Assembly (NCBI GenBank): GCA_026545225.1
Contig: CM048845.1
Location: forward strand, 78,978,533-79,042,532
Direction: 5' to 3'
DNA: 64,000 nt
DNA from: Cornus controversa
Taxonomy: Eukaryota > Streptophyta > Magnoliopsida > Cornales > Cornaceae
The notes beneath the pieces are model-generated. The model saw only the letters and a list, made by a program, of their open reading frames with translations, was not told the origin of the DNA and ran no database searches. Shown piece after piece: positions 11,422 to 25,115 of this stretch. Positions within the stretch are counted from its first letter, which is position 1, and every line of letters starts with the position of its first letter. The position numbers were made by a program, and so were the translations under genes.

Positions 11422-11850
11422 CTTAATATGGTAAGGCAACAATTATAAGTGTGTGCATATATATGTATGTATTTAATATTTTTGTATATTTGCATCAATT
11501 ATACAGTAAAAGTTAAGCTTGCAACTAAATACCTACAAGTATATGATGCCATCCCTGCCATCATAACACCATGGCTGCCCAAACCACAACACAACACACG
11601 CTTGTGTCATTGGCCTAAGAATCATTATAATCTTTTACGGGTTCTGCATGCCTCTTCAAGGTTATAAGTAATGTTGCAACAAATTACTTTCCATCTTGAA
11701 GAGAGGAGCCAACAAAGTCTCGCACGATCCATGCCGTGAGAAGTAACACCTAGGTTCACGAGCCTTAGAATAAGTGATTGCCTCGAATGTGTCCTTGACC
11801 TTTTAACTTATGCAGTTATTCGAGCTACGCTACTTTCAAGTTATTACCTT
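11422..11850. other. Unassigned intergenic stretch
   Basis: A short (ATGT)-like run lies at 11455-11475. The sequence 11690-11850 continues after the hAT element at 12503, so it was one block before that insertion. No gene is recognisable. Confidence 0.3.
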
Positions 11851-11858
11851 ACTACAAC

Positions 11859-12494
11859 TAGGGGTGCAACTTGGGTTGAACAACTCGAACCTAACCCGAG
11901 CCCAGCCCAATTTTTTATGGGCTTGGACAACTATTTTTACAATTAAGGTTGAGCTTGGGTTGAAAAACTTCAACCCGAACTTAATTTGGGTTGGGCTTGG
12001 GTTGAGGTGCCAACAACCCAACCCCAACCCGAACTCGAATTGTAATATTATTTTTATGCATATTTTTTATTTTAAATATATTATATATAATATTCAAATT
12101 ATGATAACGTTTTTCTTTTTTCAGCTTCCTTTATTTAAATCTTAATTTATTGTATGCTAACATTTTGGATAATTAATTTTCTAAAAATTTGTTTGTAACT
12201 TTTTAGAAATTTGCATTAAGTTCTTATTTTTTGTGTGTTTAAGAGTAATTTAATGTGAAACTTATTAAAGATCACTTTAAATTTCTAACATGGAGATTGG
12301 TGATATAGATAACCCAAATTAACCCAACTTTCTATCTCGAAATCTCAACCCGAGTTACAAACCCAAGTTTAAAAATTTAAGGATATGTTAGGCTAGTGTT
12401 GAGTAGTTAGGGTTGAAAGTAGGGTTATGGTTGAACATTTCATATGTAGGGTTGAGCCTGAGTTGTACCTCTAACCCGCCCGAGTGCAACCCTA
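11859..12494. mobile_element. Non-autonomous hAT element with 8-bp target duplication
   Basis: The termini are TAGGGGTGCAAC at the left and GTGCAACCCTA at the right. The flanks are the perfect 8-bp duplication ACTACAAC (11851-11858 and 12495-12502). Sub-terminal inverted sequence is rich in GGGTTGGG/AACCCAACCC words. There is no transposase; the two open frames here are repeat artefacts. Confidence 0.88.
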
Positions 12495-12502
12495 ACTACA
12501 AC

Positions 12503-13143
12503 TACATGATCGCTATTTCATTCATGTGTTCTCGCGACTCTAAAGTACACCAAGAAATCTCTCTTCTTGCATTATCCTTTCCCCGTTTGAAAAGAACACC
12601 TTTGGGACCTATATATCAAGACATATTTGCAAGGAGAGGTTGCCTTTTACCTCCCCTAAGACTTCGCGGGTCCAAGCTCTATCCCGTGACCAATTATAGT
12701 CCTTGCACGTCTATGTCACCCGCGACACAGATGTTTCCCTTAACATCTTTTATTGCGATGTTCCCCTTACAAGGGGTTATAACTATTTTGGTTATTTTCT
12801 TTTTCTTAACAAATAGTTAGTTACCTTTTCATTTAATTTTTTAATTAGTCACTCCAGCACATTTTAAACTACCTTTTAGATCATAGTAGAATGTCACGCT
12901 ACACTAAGTATGTGCATGAGTAACACTTGTCCACAATTCTCAAATTCTTTTTGATTGGTTTGACCATAGTCTAATATATAGTACAAGCGAGGAAAAAGAT
13001 TGTAAATTAAAGAAGAGTCAACAGAGGAGGCTCAGCCAGAACGTGAGAAAGATAGAGATGCACTATTGCTCGGCCAAAAGGAGCAATAAGAAGAAAAGGA
13101 AGAGCAATTTAGAGAGGTAATTAAGTTGATTCTTGCCCTATTT

Positions 13144-13188
<45 letters not shown>

Positions 13189-13776
13189 AGTTAGCGGATA
13201 AATCTTAAGTAGCTAAGAGGCAGCAAGACGAAACTTGATCTTAGAAATTTGATTGTATATATGAACCACTTTAAGGTGCTTTTTTTAAATGGTTGAATGT
13301 ACTAATCTTAGTATTACATTAGGTTGGGTTTTTATTTGGGCTTATGCTGAATTTAAACTTAAGATTAGGGCTACATGTGGTTGTATATATTTATATTAAT
13401 TGGGAAAATTATGATAATTGATTTTAGTTTTGATTTGTGAGGATTAAATAGAAATCTGTTGAATGCATAAGTAGATTTTTGCCTATTTTTCTTACCAAGC
13501 TGTGTGTATATATGAATCTTAGAATTTATTGGTGTTTTTCTCAATGTTGCAATGGATTATATGTTTTTAATACACAAGTTATGATGAATGAATGGTACTG
13601 TTACTACTGTTTGTGTTAAAGACAATTTTATATCACTAGCTCTTTTTAGTTGCCTGTTGGTATGCCTTTCTTATAGTTTTTGTTTGTATCTTGAGCATGA
13701 AATGGTTAGTGGACAGTGGACTTATGTACCAAGATAGATAGGTATTGTATATGTATATGTATGTGTGTGTGTGTAC

Positions 13777-13818
<42 letters not shown>

Positions 13819-14091
13819 GTAGCATCCTGTTATGTGTTCTTCTCATTTAAATTATGTTAGCTAATGATTAGTTAACGATATCAGTACACATGTATCAGTG
13901 TATATGTGATTTATAAGAGAAGCTAGGTTCTTACGTGTTGTAATGATGGCTGTAATTACATATTTTCATGTGAATTGAATTTGCATATGAGTAATATATC
14001 TATTTTTGTTTACATGCTATGTTTTCTTAAGTTAATTGCATAGATAAAAAGTTAGGTGTGCATGAATGAAAGTCCTAGTATTTTCTATGTG

Positions 14092-14131
<40 letters not shown>

Positions 14132-16080
14132 CATTTGAGCTTGGCATTTGAATTTTTTCCCAAAAAAAAATTATCATCTAACAGTCAAAAATGTTTAAAA
14201 AACCAATCTGATGGTTCAAAATATCTATGTCTATCTAGGGTCTAAAATTACTCAATCTATCTTAAATCAACAGTCACAATTCACTCCCACCTAAATTTAA
14301 ATTTAAACCTTCACCAACTCAATCCCACCTAAATTCAAAATTTAAATTCTCACTGCCTCTCACATTATATATATATTAAAGGCAATCTTCATCATCTCCA
14401 GTTCCTCACCGCCAGCACCTACCAAAGACCACCCACACCATTATTCATCTTCTTCATCACTATCATTACCCCATTAAACTACCACCATGGCAGCCAACAC
14501 AACGGGTCAGCCACCACTGCCACAAAAAAGACCCACCCAAAGCTCCATTAGAAGTCCCACATCACCACCATGGGATGATCAAAAATGGCTCTGCAGTTGG
14601 TAGTGGAAGTGGTGTTCTATGATAGCTCCGGTGAACTTCGGCAGTTCCGGTGAAGATGATGGTGGCAATAGCTACTCGCGGCAGTGGCTATGGTGGCCAA
14701 AAATGGCAGCTACAATCCAGTGAAGGTGGCAAAATTTGATGGAGGTTGGACTTCTCATTGTGTGCGTGAACTGTGGTTGTGGGTTTTCAGAATGGCGGTG
14801 GTTCGTGGCTGGCCGTGGTTCTTCATTAGTGCTCTGGCCATGCTGGTTATGTGCTTGGATATTCCTCATTTGACTGATTACATTCCCATCTTCTTATATG
14901 TTCTTCCCCCCTCCCCTCTCTCTCTAGATGTACATGTATAAGTATATTACCATCCTGAAACTTGATTGGTTTCATTGATAATTGATTTTATTGGAAAATA
15001 AGTTTGATTATGTGTAATCTTATTTAATGGATTTCCAGAGTTCTTTGTTTGTAGATTAGTGATTACTCTACATTAAAATCTAGTTACTCTTGTCGGTTAC
15101 TTGGCTGTATATATTATTTATACATTGGAGTCGAACTTGGTGCTGCACATGTAATTGAAAACAACTATCTCTCTTTCTCTCTCACACACACACAAAGAGA
15201 TGCAGCACTCACTGACCTGCTATCTTTACAAGAACACAAGATGAAAACTATAATTACTATACAGATGTGGATCAAAAAAGAGGGGTCTTAATGTGCGATC
15301 CTGAATCTCTAGGTTAGCCACATGATAATCAATGAGTCGTGCTTGGATAATTTTACACAAAACAAGCCCAGAAGGAAGCATCCACCACCCAATTTCATCC
15401 CTGTAGCCACAATTAGTATCACAATTGTGAAAATTATAACGGTGTTAGCAATTTGATCACACCTACAGCAACTAATGCTGTCATTCAATGATAATTACCA
15501 TTGCAAAAGATAGAAGCTCCTTACACATACGTTAAAATTCCAGGATTGAACGTTTTGATGCTTTTTATTCTGTGAGGATTGAGTCTTATAACGAACAAAC
15601 CCATATATGAAAGCAACTACCTTGAGTCTTATAATGAACAAAACCACATATGAAAGCAACTACCTATCACAAAAAAAAAAAAAAACTTAACATTAATAAT
15701 AATTAGAGAAATAGAGAGAGGGGATAATTCAGTATTCATAGTTAAGGGGTAAAAACATATCTTGAATCATCATTGCAAGAAATAATGAGAGCCTAAAGAA
15801 GTTAAACTGCAGGAAATGATAAGGGTTCAAATAGAAAATTAGATAAAGAAAAGGTACAATCAGTTCTATGTATATTATTTATATTTATACATATAATATA
15901 TCAGTTGTGAGCTGGCAACCATGTGTAACAAAATAGAGGAAAAAATATGTATAATATATGGGTTAGTGTGGGCTGGCAAGCATAGTGAGAAAAGTAAGGA
16001 AAAAAATATGTATAATAATATATGTATAACTAGCTTATAGATATATATGGCTGGCAATTGTCCTTGCTACAACTGCAACT
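12503..16080. other. Intergenic stretch without recognisable genes
   Basis: This holds several (TA)n runs (about 13149-13186, 13783-13814 and 14095-14130). A C-rich piece at 14395-14900 carries short open frames that resemble no protein I know. A roughly 50-bp tandem duplication (GAGTCTTATAA..GAAAGCAACTACC) lies near 15580-15665. 12503-12830 has an open frame of 135 codons that begins inside the hAT element, so I do not believe it. No RNA gene is seen. Confidence 0.4.
15905..16060. repeat. Short tandem repeat, about 65-bp unit
   Basis: Two and a half copies of a unit contain GCTGGCAA, GAGGAAAAAATATG and TATAATATATG. It is non-coding and is followed by a TC-rich tract (16085-16195). Confidence 0.65.
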
Positions 16081-16241
16081 CTGTATTCCTTCTCTCTCAC
16101 TCTATCCCCTTCTTTTTCTCTCTCACACTTTGTTTCAACTTAGTCCTCCACCGTTCACACCACCTTCACTTTTTTTTTTCTCTCTCTCTCACCCACAAAT
16201 ATGACGACTGAGGACACGAGTCCATCGACGGCGAGCTTTTC

Positions 16242-16447
16242 TGTAACATCCCGTTCCAACACATGGTATGATATTGTTCGCCTTGGGCTCAAGCCCGCAC
16301 GGTTTTGTTCTTAGGTTTACCCCAAAAGGCCTCATACCATTTAAAGAGAACACACTACATATAAGCACATCCCCTTCTCCACACCCAGGTAATGTGAGAT
16401 TGAATAATCCTGACATACCCTGGCAATCCACCCCGCGAGTGATTACA
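16242..16447 (-). mobile_element. Solo LTR of TRIM element
   Basis: The reverse complement is a diverged copy of the TRIM LTRs at 36602-37160, with the shared blocks CCAACACATGGTATGATATT and CCCCAAAAGGCCTCATACCA. It starts TGTAACATCCC and ends GATTACA. Perfect 5-bp duplications TTTTC flank it (16237-16241 and 16448-16452). The open frames on both strands are LTR sequence. Confidence 0.88.
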
Positions 16448-16452
16448 TTTTC

Positions 16453-16701
16453 TGATAGCGAAGTTTGTTTATATTTACTCAAGGATATTCTTCTCAGTAA
16501 TGAAAAAAATTTATGCTTCATCGTTGAAGTAGAGAAGAAGGAGCCGCGTGGTCATTTTTTTTTTTGTAAACAATAATTAACTCAAATAATGTTTTGTAAA
16601 TATTTGTTTATTGACATGTTGATTATATGAAATCAGTTTTTATTTTAGTCTAATAATTTTTTGTTTTATAGTGTCGTAGGCACGAGCAATACGCTAGTGT
16701 A

Positions 16702-16739
<38 letters not shown>

Positions 16740-17100
16740 AATTTTTGTGGATAACTGTGAGTACAAAGGTTGATTTTTTTTTTATGTAGCAGTAATCTGA
16801 TGTGTATGGTAGCCATGGCCGAAGCATGATTTTGAGGCAAGGATTAATTACAGTAGGTTGTGGCTACTAATGAGTAAATAAAACTTAGTTGGGTCATGTG
16901 ATTGGCCTTGAAACACCCATGGACTTGATGGAAATATATGTCATATGGGATGGGAATTGAATGCGCTGGGAATGATAATTTATATAGTTCAGTAATAGAT
17001 AGAGATTTTAGCTATGAGCACTAAATTCTAGATTAGTGCACTTTGTACTTTCTGATGGGCATAAAAAGGATTTTTGATTGGTTGTTTATTGGTATAGCTT
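16453..17100. other. Unassigned intergenic stretch
   Basis: A (TG)n(TA)n microsatellite lies at about 16698-16738. Nothing else is recognisable. Confidence 0.35.
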
Positions 17101-18167
17101 TGTGAAAATCTTGAATTCATAGATATTGTTTTCTTGGTTTCAAAATTACGAAAATTGGGGAAAAATATTTTTTAAAGCTCCAAAAATTACGAAAAATCCT
17201 AGAGTGATATATTTCGGCATTCTGAACTTATTTATGCTAAAATAATTAAGTTTAGAAAGAATTTAAGTGGTGAAATCCTAAAGTGATAAATTAATGTGAT
17301 TAGTGATCACATTAAAGAATGATTTGATTTATTAAATGTTAAAAGCATTTGGTAAATCTTAAAAGCTTGAAAGTATGAAAATGAGATAAAATTTCTAAAG
17401 AATTTCTTAGGTATGGTCATGGACATACCTATGAGATGTGCACTACCCTTTTGTTATAGCCATTGGGCGAAGCATACCCTTATTAAGTGGACATGGTCCG
17501 GAACCATCTAGGTAAGTAGACGTACAAGCCCAGCCACATATGTGAACTTCCTTAGTCCGGGACTATGCAATGTGCACCATTTGTTAGCTAAGCATGCCAT
17601 CTATTTAAGGGGAGTTCAGGGCTCATGTGAGATTAATAATGTTTAAGTTAACCTAGACGATTAGCTTAATAAGGAATTGTAAAGAATATGATTCTTGTGT
17701 GAAAGAAATTGTAGATATAATAATTAACTAGAATTTAATTATCATAAAAAAATTTGTGAATCTAATCAACAAAGATTATTGTATGAGTCCTTATATATAT
17801 GAATTTAAGGCAAGGTCAATTTGCTGAGCAATGATGGTGTTTTGCAGTTTTCTTGTTAAGCTTGTTGAGCTCACCCTATTTTATTTTCAGGTACCGGGTG
17901 AATGAAGGCGCGGTACAGAACAATGGAGACCATCTATATGTAAATTCTTTTGGCATATAATTATTTTTGTTGTACATAAATGATTTCAAGATGTAGGATG
18001 AGGTCTCTAGATAAATTTTTTGTAATGGATGATCTAGATGATCATACTTTGATTGTAGTATGTAAATATTGGATGAATATATAGTTAGATGGATGTTGTA
18101 TTTCAAGTTGCGCACCAAATTCAAGTACTAGACTAGAGTTTTGGTATTTAAATTTGGGGTTGTGACA
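17101..18167 (+). mobile_element. Probable Ty3/gypsy LTR remnant
   Basis: The block ending TTTGGGGTTGTGACA at 18167, the AAAATTACGAAAA-rich left part, and the promoter-proximal style TTCAGGTACCGGGTGAATG near 17887 all resemble long Tekay/Del-type LTRs such as the one at 37246-48063. I could not find the matching 5' end or a target duplication, so the extent is approximate. Confidence 0.4.
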
Positions 18168-18797
18168 ACTTTTGACGTTGTGGAGGATGTGAATGATAAT
18201 AATTTGGCATGTTACATCATAATTTAGCAAATAAGACGACCTTGATTCAGGTGTCTCACACGAAACGATGAAAAAAAATGTTAATGAATGCCGGAGCTTC
18301 GAGACAAAAAAAATTAAAAATTCAATTGATAGTTTTACGAGAGATTCTACCCAGTAGTTTGTGAGGAAGTCATTTCCATTTGAAAATGTCTTAAAATTTT
18401 GATTAATAATTTTTTTTTCAACATTGTCCTCTCTCATAAATGTCTTAAATGTTTTTTAATTAACATACTAAATATAAAATTTACTTCTAATTGTTTTAAG
18501 TAGTATCAATTTACAATAATAATGAAAAAACACATAGTTTTAATTGTCACAAAATTAACAATTTTTTAAAATATTTAACAAGTATATTCAACCAACTGTA
18601 AAAAAAATAAATATTAAAACAAGCGAAAAGTTTCAGAATTTTTTTCAATGAGGTGTATTTATGTAGAATTAATGAATTATATAAAAAATTTCACTTTTTT
18701 CTATTTATATTATTTTACAAATATGTAATTTCAAGAATTAAAGGTAATTTTATGTAAATTTGAGACTATGCTACACACATATACACACACACACACA
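18168..18797. other. AT-rich spacer
   Basis: No gene or clear repeat is seen; an (AC)n run lies at about 18773-18798 directly beside the Helitron-like end. Confidence 0.35.
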
Positions 18798-18802
18798 CTA
18801 GT

Positions 18803-20283
18803 AAAAAACACGTGCGGTTCATGTGGATAAAAATTAAATTAAAGTTTCTTATATAAATAACTAATTGGCTTTAATTAGTATTAATTCTATAATTTAAGAA
18901 GACAAGCATAATGTCCTCTTTTATTTTTATTAGTTTGTTTTAGACATATATTTAATGATTGACATAATATACACATAATTATACACATGGGTAGATTTCT
19001 TATACACAAAGTGAGCCCATAGTTGTTTTATTTGAAGAAACATAAAGAACTTATAATATGAAGGTTGAATCCGGATACCTTTTAGCGTGTTCCACTCAAC
19101 ATCTTTCTGTGAAAGCATAACAATCTAATAATCAAAACATGCAGATGTGGTTCATTTCCTACATCAACAATTACCTAATGTACATAAAAAATAAATGATC
19201 AAACATCTACAAAACATTCATTATTAATATGCAACCATGTAGTAATGGTAACAACAAGTCTAATTTTGACCAGTCTATTTATTTAAAACATAAGATTCCT
19301 GATTAAACGTGATGAACATGACATTAATTAAATGAGAAAATTTTAGTTGATATATCATATCAACAAAATTAGTTCAAAAAAAAAAAGAAATAAATAAAAT
19401 AAATGCACTTAAATTTAGACCAATCACCCAAGACCAAAACTTTGTGAATCACTAAGCATGAAAAAAATGGTACATAAAGCCAACATTGAACTATTCACAA
19501 TCAGACTTGCTAAAAAAATGGCTAACTAAATTGATCTGATGATTAAAACTAAGCAGTAAAATAAACCACAAATGTTAATATAAATATAAAAAAATTAGTA
19601 ACATAACAGTAGTAATACTCAACATACACGATTTACTAAAAAAAAATACTCAACATACACAATTAAATGTACATTATTAAATCAATAAATATGGATTTGA
19701 AACTAAATCCTACAACTTTTTTCTGTATATTTTCTCAAGAATATTGCAACTAAAACAATGAACTCTAAAACTTGTTGAAAATAAAACTATAAGATAGAAA
19801 GAATATATAGTAGCTTTATATTATATAGAACACATCTAATTGAAATCAATTTAATTTCCAACTTTTTATGGATAAGAGGCATTATAATGTACTAAAAGGT
19901 AATGATGTAAGAAAATTTCAGAGCATCAACTTTAGGAATGTATTGGATTTTTAAGAGAAATATAGTTGTAGTTTATTTCTCTTTATGCATTGAATTTTCA
20001 TAAGTAGCATCCAACCTTTTAAGTCAAACTTTTTTGTCATATTCATGTTCATGATTAAATGATTCAAAATACCAATAATCAGGCTAAGTTCAAAACAACA
20101 AAGAAAAAAAAATAGAAAGTAAAATCACCACGAGTGTCAATCTCCCTGAATTGAAATTACAATCACTAAGACAGAGAAATTTGGATATATTTTCAAACTA
20201 TCCCAATTAGTTAAATAACATGATATAGCTTCATGTCATCCTTTCACCCAATTTTAGAGAGAACTTCTATGTTTTCCCTTTCA
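18803..20283. other. AT-rich interior of Helitron-like block
   Basis: I see no coding frame above background and no recognisable repeat; the only frames are short and low in complexity. Confidence 0.4.
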
Positions 20284-20392
20284 AATTCAATAATGTCCTC
20301 TATGTTGGTAATTCGATATAATTATAGAGTTACAAATATAAAAAATCTAAGTTTTCACCTTTGATATGCATATTCAAAAAGATATTTAGCAA
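20284..20392 (+). repeat. Direct repeat flanking LTR insertion, left copy
   Basis: This stretch of about 109 bases, starting AAATTCAATAATGTC and ending CAAAAAGATATTTAGCAA, recurs at 22778-22886 with only a few changes. Between the copies lies the LTR-derived insertion. Confidence 0.8.
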
Positions 20393-20943
20393 TACCCTGA
20401 GGCTTATTAATAGGTTGTCTTCTCTCTGCATCACACACATTGTATCAGCATTAAACTTGGTGGTCTCGTATAATCTTGATCCTCATGACCACAAGGGCAA
20501 TTTGATCAAAAGTCGAGCTGAGCTATTATACCACATTATTCAAGAGGATCCCATCAATCTTCCTAAAACAATCATACGTACTATGATTCTAGCTACTCGA
20601 CACTCTAGGTCATCATCGGATTTACCCTTCCCACATATTATCATGGTCATTCTAAGAGGTGCTAGGATTCCTATTCATGATGGAGTAGATGTTGAGAGAC
20701 CGAAAGGGATGATTGATGCTACATCAATTACTCGTTCAGTCAACAAGAAAGAGAAAGATAGGAAAACCTATGAGCTCATTCAAGGAGCTGGACGGGCTAT
20801 ATCTGGAGGTCGATCGGGTAGTCTTCTAACTTCCTGCGACTGATACCCCAGTGATAGTAAATCAGATGAACCAAGTTCTAAAGTTCATTCAGTAAGGGTT
20901 TGGCAGATTGCATGCTAGGATAAACAAGCTTGACCCTGTTGTA
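20393..20943 (+). pseudogene. Decayed accessory ORF of SIRE-like Copia element
   Basis: The frame open to 20843 contains SRAELLYHIIQEDPINLPKT and a following IPIHDGVDVERPKGMID block. This resembles the plant retroelement domain annotated as putative plant transposon protein, found in accessory or envelope-like ORFs. A frameshift at the stop continues as a coil-like tail (NQMNQVLKFIQ) to about 20980. It lies upstream of a polypurine tract (AAAAGGGGAGATTG, 21479-21492) and a partial LTR. The family call is from memory of motif style and is moderate. Confidence 0.5.
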
Positions 20944-22777
20944 TCTGATGAGGCTGTTGATGATGCAGAGGATGATTAGACTTAGACCTTAGGTCTTGTT
21001 ATTTTTGCTTCTAGACTAGTTTAACTTCTTTACCCCTGATGTTTAGATGTTTTTTTATATTGTGTTTATTTCATCAACTGATATGTTTATGTTTTGGATA
21101 TTTATTTGATCAGTGATGATGATTATTTTTGTTCTCTTATTCTCTATATGTGTTTCATTGATTATATGGTTATATGTCTCATATAGGCATCTCCTTGTCA
21201 ATTTGTTACAAAAAGGGGGAGAACATGTATTTATCAGATATTTGTGTTTAAGGGGGAGAATTAATAGATCTGTTTATCGAGCATTGAATATTTTTTTTAT
21301 ATTTCTTTATTAAGCTTTTCATAGGTTGTGTTATTTAAGAGATGTGCAGATACATGTTTTTTCGAATAGTCTTGAACACACATGTTTTATTTCTGTGTAT
21401 TTTTGGACAACATTGTAATCTAATTTTTCCAATAGGTTAGGTTATAAATTGTCTAGGCGGTTTTGTCACGAAATTACTAAAAGGGGAGATTGTGACATAT
21501 ATACTTGTAATTGACATATTTCAGTGATCAAAACTTGATTGATCGAGTTGTAATTTTTGTATTATTTTATGTAATCGATCATTAGCAACTTCAAGCTGAC
21601 ACTCATGTGCATAGAAGCAGTTAAATCAGTAAGAACACCATATAGTACATATAAGTATGGTGAGAACACTCTGCACTTTATATTTTCAAGCCTATTTTGA
21701 AAAACTAGTGTATTAAAGTTTTAAAACCTAGAGGGGGTGAATAGGTTCACTTGCTCATTTGCTTAATTTACCAATTAAATTAATTTGATTTTAGGTCTAA
21801 TTAAAAATTAACCAAACAATTAATGCAAGTAAATAACTTAAAGTGCAAGTAAAGTAAAGAATGCACTAGATATACGTGAAAAACTCATATCGAGAAAACA
21901 TCACGGGAGATGCAGAAAGTCTCAAGAAACCAATCCACTTTAATGAAACAAAGTACGACAGACTCTGTCTCATACTCACACCCCTCTTCATTCTGTCAAG
22001 AATCTGATGCGGAACCCCTCTTCACTCTGCAAAGTACGGTCCAACTGCTGCAGACTTCCGGCTAACACCACGATCCTTACAGAAAAGTTGCTGGAAGAAC
22101 AAAACTACTCAGCAAGTATTCCGTTCCTTTCGTAGTGCGATATGGACACCTTTCTTCTTCAGTAAGTAAGAGAAAAATCACGAATCCAATGCTCAGATCA
22201 GCGAATGATTTGATGCAGTCTCTGAGCAGCCGATTAGTAGTAAAACACCATCTTAAATATTACTCATGAAATATAGATGTGTGCTCTCAAAAATATCTTG
22301 CCTTTATTATACTTGAAAAAGAAGTTATATACCAAAATAGAACTCTCTTAGAAGTTTCAAATCCAATAGGAATCAAAATTTTTATCAAAATTTATTTTCT
22401 ATTTGGAACATGTTAAGTGGGACTGGTGCCCAATTACCATGACCGATAGCACTTTATAAAAGCTTGTAGAAATAAAAAGTACTAAACAAAGTTAGACCAG
22501 TCCTAAAACATAGGGACCGGTCCTATTTTGAAAAACCCTAAAAATTTCTCCCATATATACCCTAGTTTTTCAAAATAGGCTCAGAAATATAAAGTGCAGA
22601 GTGTCCTCACCATACTTACCTGTATTTTATGGTGTTCTTACTAATTTAACTACTTCTATGCACTTGAGTATCAGCTCAAAGTTGTTGATGATAGATTACA
22701 TAAAATAATACGAAAATTACAACTCGATCAATCAAGTGTTGATCACCGAAATATGCCAATTACAAGTATATATGTCA
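20944..22777. mobile_element. Copia 3' end with two LTR pieces in inverted order
   Basis: The 3' non-coding tail (AAAAAGGGGGAGAA near 21211) leads to a polypurine tract and an LTR piece beginning TGTGACATATATACTTG at about 21494 that breaks off near 21712 (TTTTGAAAAACTAG). From 21713 to 22777 a longer LTR lies in the opposite direction, its start TGTGACATATATACTTG read leftward from 22777. The first about 218 bases of each form a long inverted repeat. Both belong to the same lineage as the element at 37963-45767 but are clearly older. Confidence 0.72.
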
Positions 22778-22886
22778 CAAAATTCAATAATGTCTTCTAT
22801 GTTGGTAATCCGATATAATTATAGAGTTACAAATATAAAAAATCTAAGTCTTCACCATTGATATGCATATTCAAAAAGATATTCAA
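22778..22886 (+). repeat. Direct repeat flanking LTR insertion, right copy
   Basis: This matches 20284-20392 with about five differences. It begins directly after the last base of the reversed LTR. Confidence 0.8.
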
Positions 22887-23464
22887 CAAAATAAAAGCAT
22901 CAACCTCCCTTTATGGATTCTAGGACATTCAAAAAGTGATACTAGATTTTCAATTCAGACAGTGCTTCAGATAAACAAGTCAACTAAAAGTAGTTAGCAC
23001 AAAATTAAAAAAAAATAATGTACAATAGACAATAAAACTGCACAATCCACATAAATAGAAGATGTATCGATACTATGAAAAATAATTAATCATAACTAAT
23101 CTAAGTCGATCAATTACATGGAAGGCACTTCATGTTAAACAATGAAAAACAGTCACAAATTATAGTAAAGATATCATTAACAAACAAAAGGAGCAAATGC
23201 ACAAAAACCTAATTCCAAATTGAAAACTTAATATTTTGAACAAAATATAATATTCTAAAGTTTCAAAATATGAGTCATTATGCAATGTTTCAAATTTATA
23301 AAAGTAAACAAATTTACTATATGACTTTATAAAGTTGAAACTTGTTCATCGTACATATCTCACATGTCATCAGTTACATATAAAGCAAAAAATAAATATT
23401 TGGTTCAAACTCCAATAAAATGAATTTGAACATTTCTAAACAAAGATAAAATAAAACAAACTGT
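22887..23464. other. AT-rich interior of Helitron-like block
   Basis: Nothing coding or repeated is recognised here. Confidence 0.35.
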
Positions 23465-24672
23465 GAAAGTAGTAATATGCTTTGTTTGATTAATGATATC
23501 ACAATTTACAATCTAAATAAACAAAAACCTTTACTTGTTGAGCTTCAGATATTAGAGGTCTTAATTAGATGGGTTAGATTTTCATAATAAAAGTCAACAA
23601 TATAAAACATGAGATTTGAAACTTATTTAGTTTTCTTTTATTTTTCCCACTTTTCTTAACAACTAAAAAAAAAATTAGCTAAAAAAATTCACATATATAT
23701 CCATTTACTCATCAATTTTAATATCCGAAATTTAGATAATATGTACACTCAATTCAATCACACATACCCAATATGACAATATTATCTCTAAAGGACTTGA
23801 ACTCTACATATTTTTCTATACGCAGAGTTAAAGTTATCATCCATCTTCTCTAAATTGGCTAATAATTAGCTTCTGTCACGATAGAAACAAATCTTACATT
23901 AAATTTTCTTGAATTATTTGCTATAACAATAATCTCTTTTACTATTAGATTATCTAATCTAGACAGACCACAGGAGCATTAGTTTTCTATTATCTCTAAT
24001 TATTCAATGGCGAAGGAAGCTATACACTTTTAATAAAATATCAGTATGATCGAGTAGCTAATTATTAATTAAGTAGACTATGAAAAGCTTGGCTTTAGGT
24101 CAAATTAATTAAGGTCAATTTTGTGCATTTTCAGAAAAAATTGAAAATAACTATGACTACAACATCAAGTTTATATGGTTGCAATCCAATGCATTAACAA
24201 GATCAAAGAAAAAAAAATAGAAAAGAGGATTTTTTTTATAAAAAAAAAAAATTGTTTGGATTAGAAAGAAAATTGATTCAATTAGGCAAATTTAAATAGT
24301 TCAAATTTTGAAAATTGCTTGTATTTCAAAGGAAGGTCCACTTAATTGGAACTCTTAGAGTCAAGCTTAAGTTGTGTTTGATCTTCTTATGTTTTAATTA
24401 GTTTAATTTGCTTATGAATTACGTTTATTTATTTAAGTTTGAGTGAAAGTAGCAGTATGCTTTATTTGATTAATGAGACCATAATTTGCAACCCAAATAT
24501 ACAAAAATCTTTACTTGCCAAGTTTCAGATATTAGAGGCCTTAGATGGGTTAGATTTTCATATCCTAAAATCCAACAACAAAAATTCATGAGATTTGAAA
24601 CTAGTTTATTTAGTTTTCTTCTATCTTTTTCCACTTTTCCTGACCACTAAAAGAAAATTTAGCCAAAACAAA

Positions 24673-24708
<36 letters not shown>

Positions 24709-25077
24709 TTTATTCAAATCATATATGTATATACAACCAAACAACCCTAATTCTAAATTGAAAACCCTAAAAACCCTTAAATTACATGTATAAAAATTAT
24801 GTTTTAATTAGTTTAATTTATTTATGGCTTACATTTATTTATTTAAGTTTTAGTGAAAGTAGCAATATGCTTTATTTGATTAATGAAAATATAATTTTCA
24901 ACCCAAATAAACAAAAAATCTTTATTTTCTGAGCTTCAAATATTAGAAGTTTTAGATGAGTTAAGCTTTCATATCCTAAAAGCCAAGATGAATAAACATT
25001 TGATTTGAAACATATTTATTTTTCTTTTATTTTTTCCCACTTTTCTTGACAACGAAAAGAAAAATTAGCTATAAAAG

Positions 25078-25115
<38 letters not shown>

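Noticed and set aside
12413..12820. Open frame of 135 codons
   Set aside because: It starts inside the hAT element and crosses its right border, so the frame cannot be an old gene; the protein resembles nothing I know.
14672..14941. Overlapping frames at 14672-14941 as a host exon
   Set aside because: No motif, no splice context and frames on both strands; I could not support a gene.
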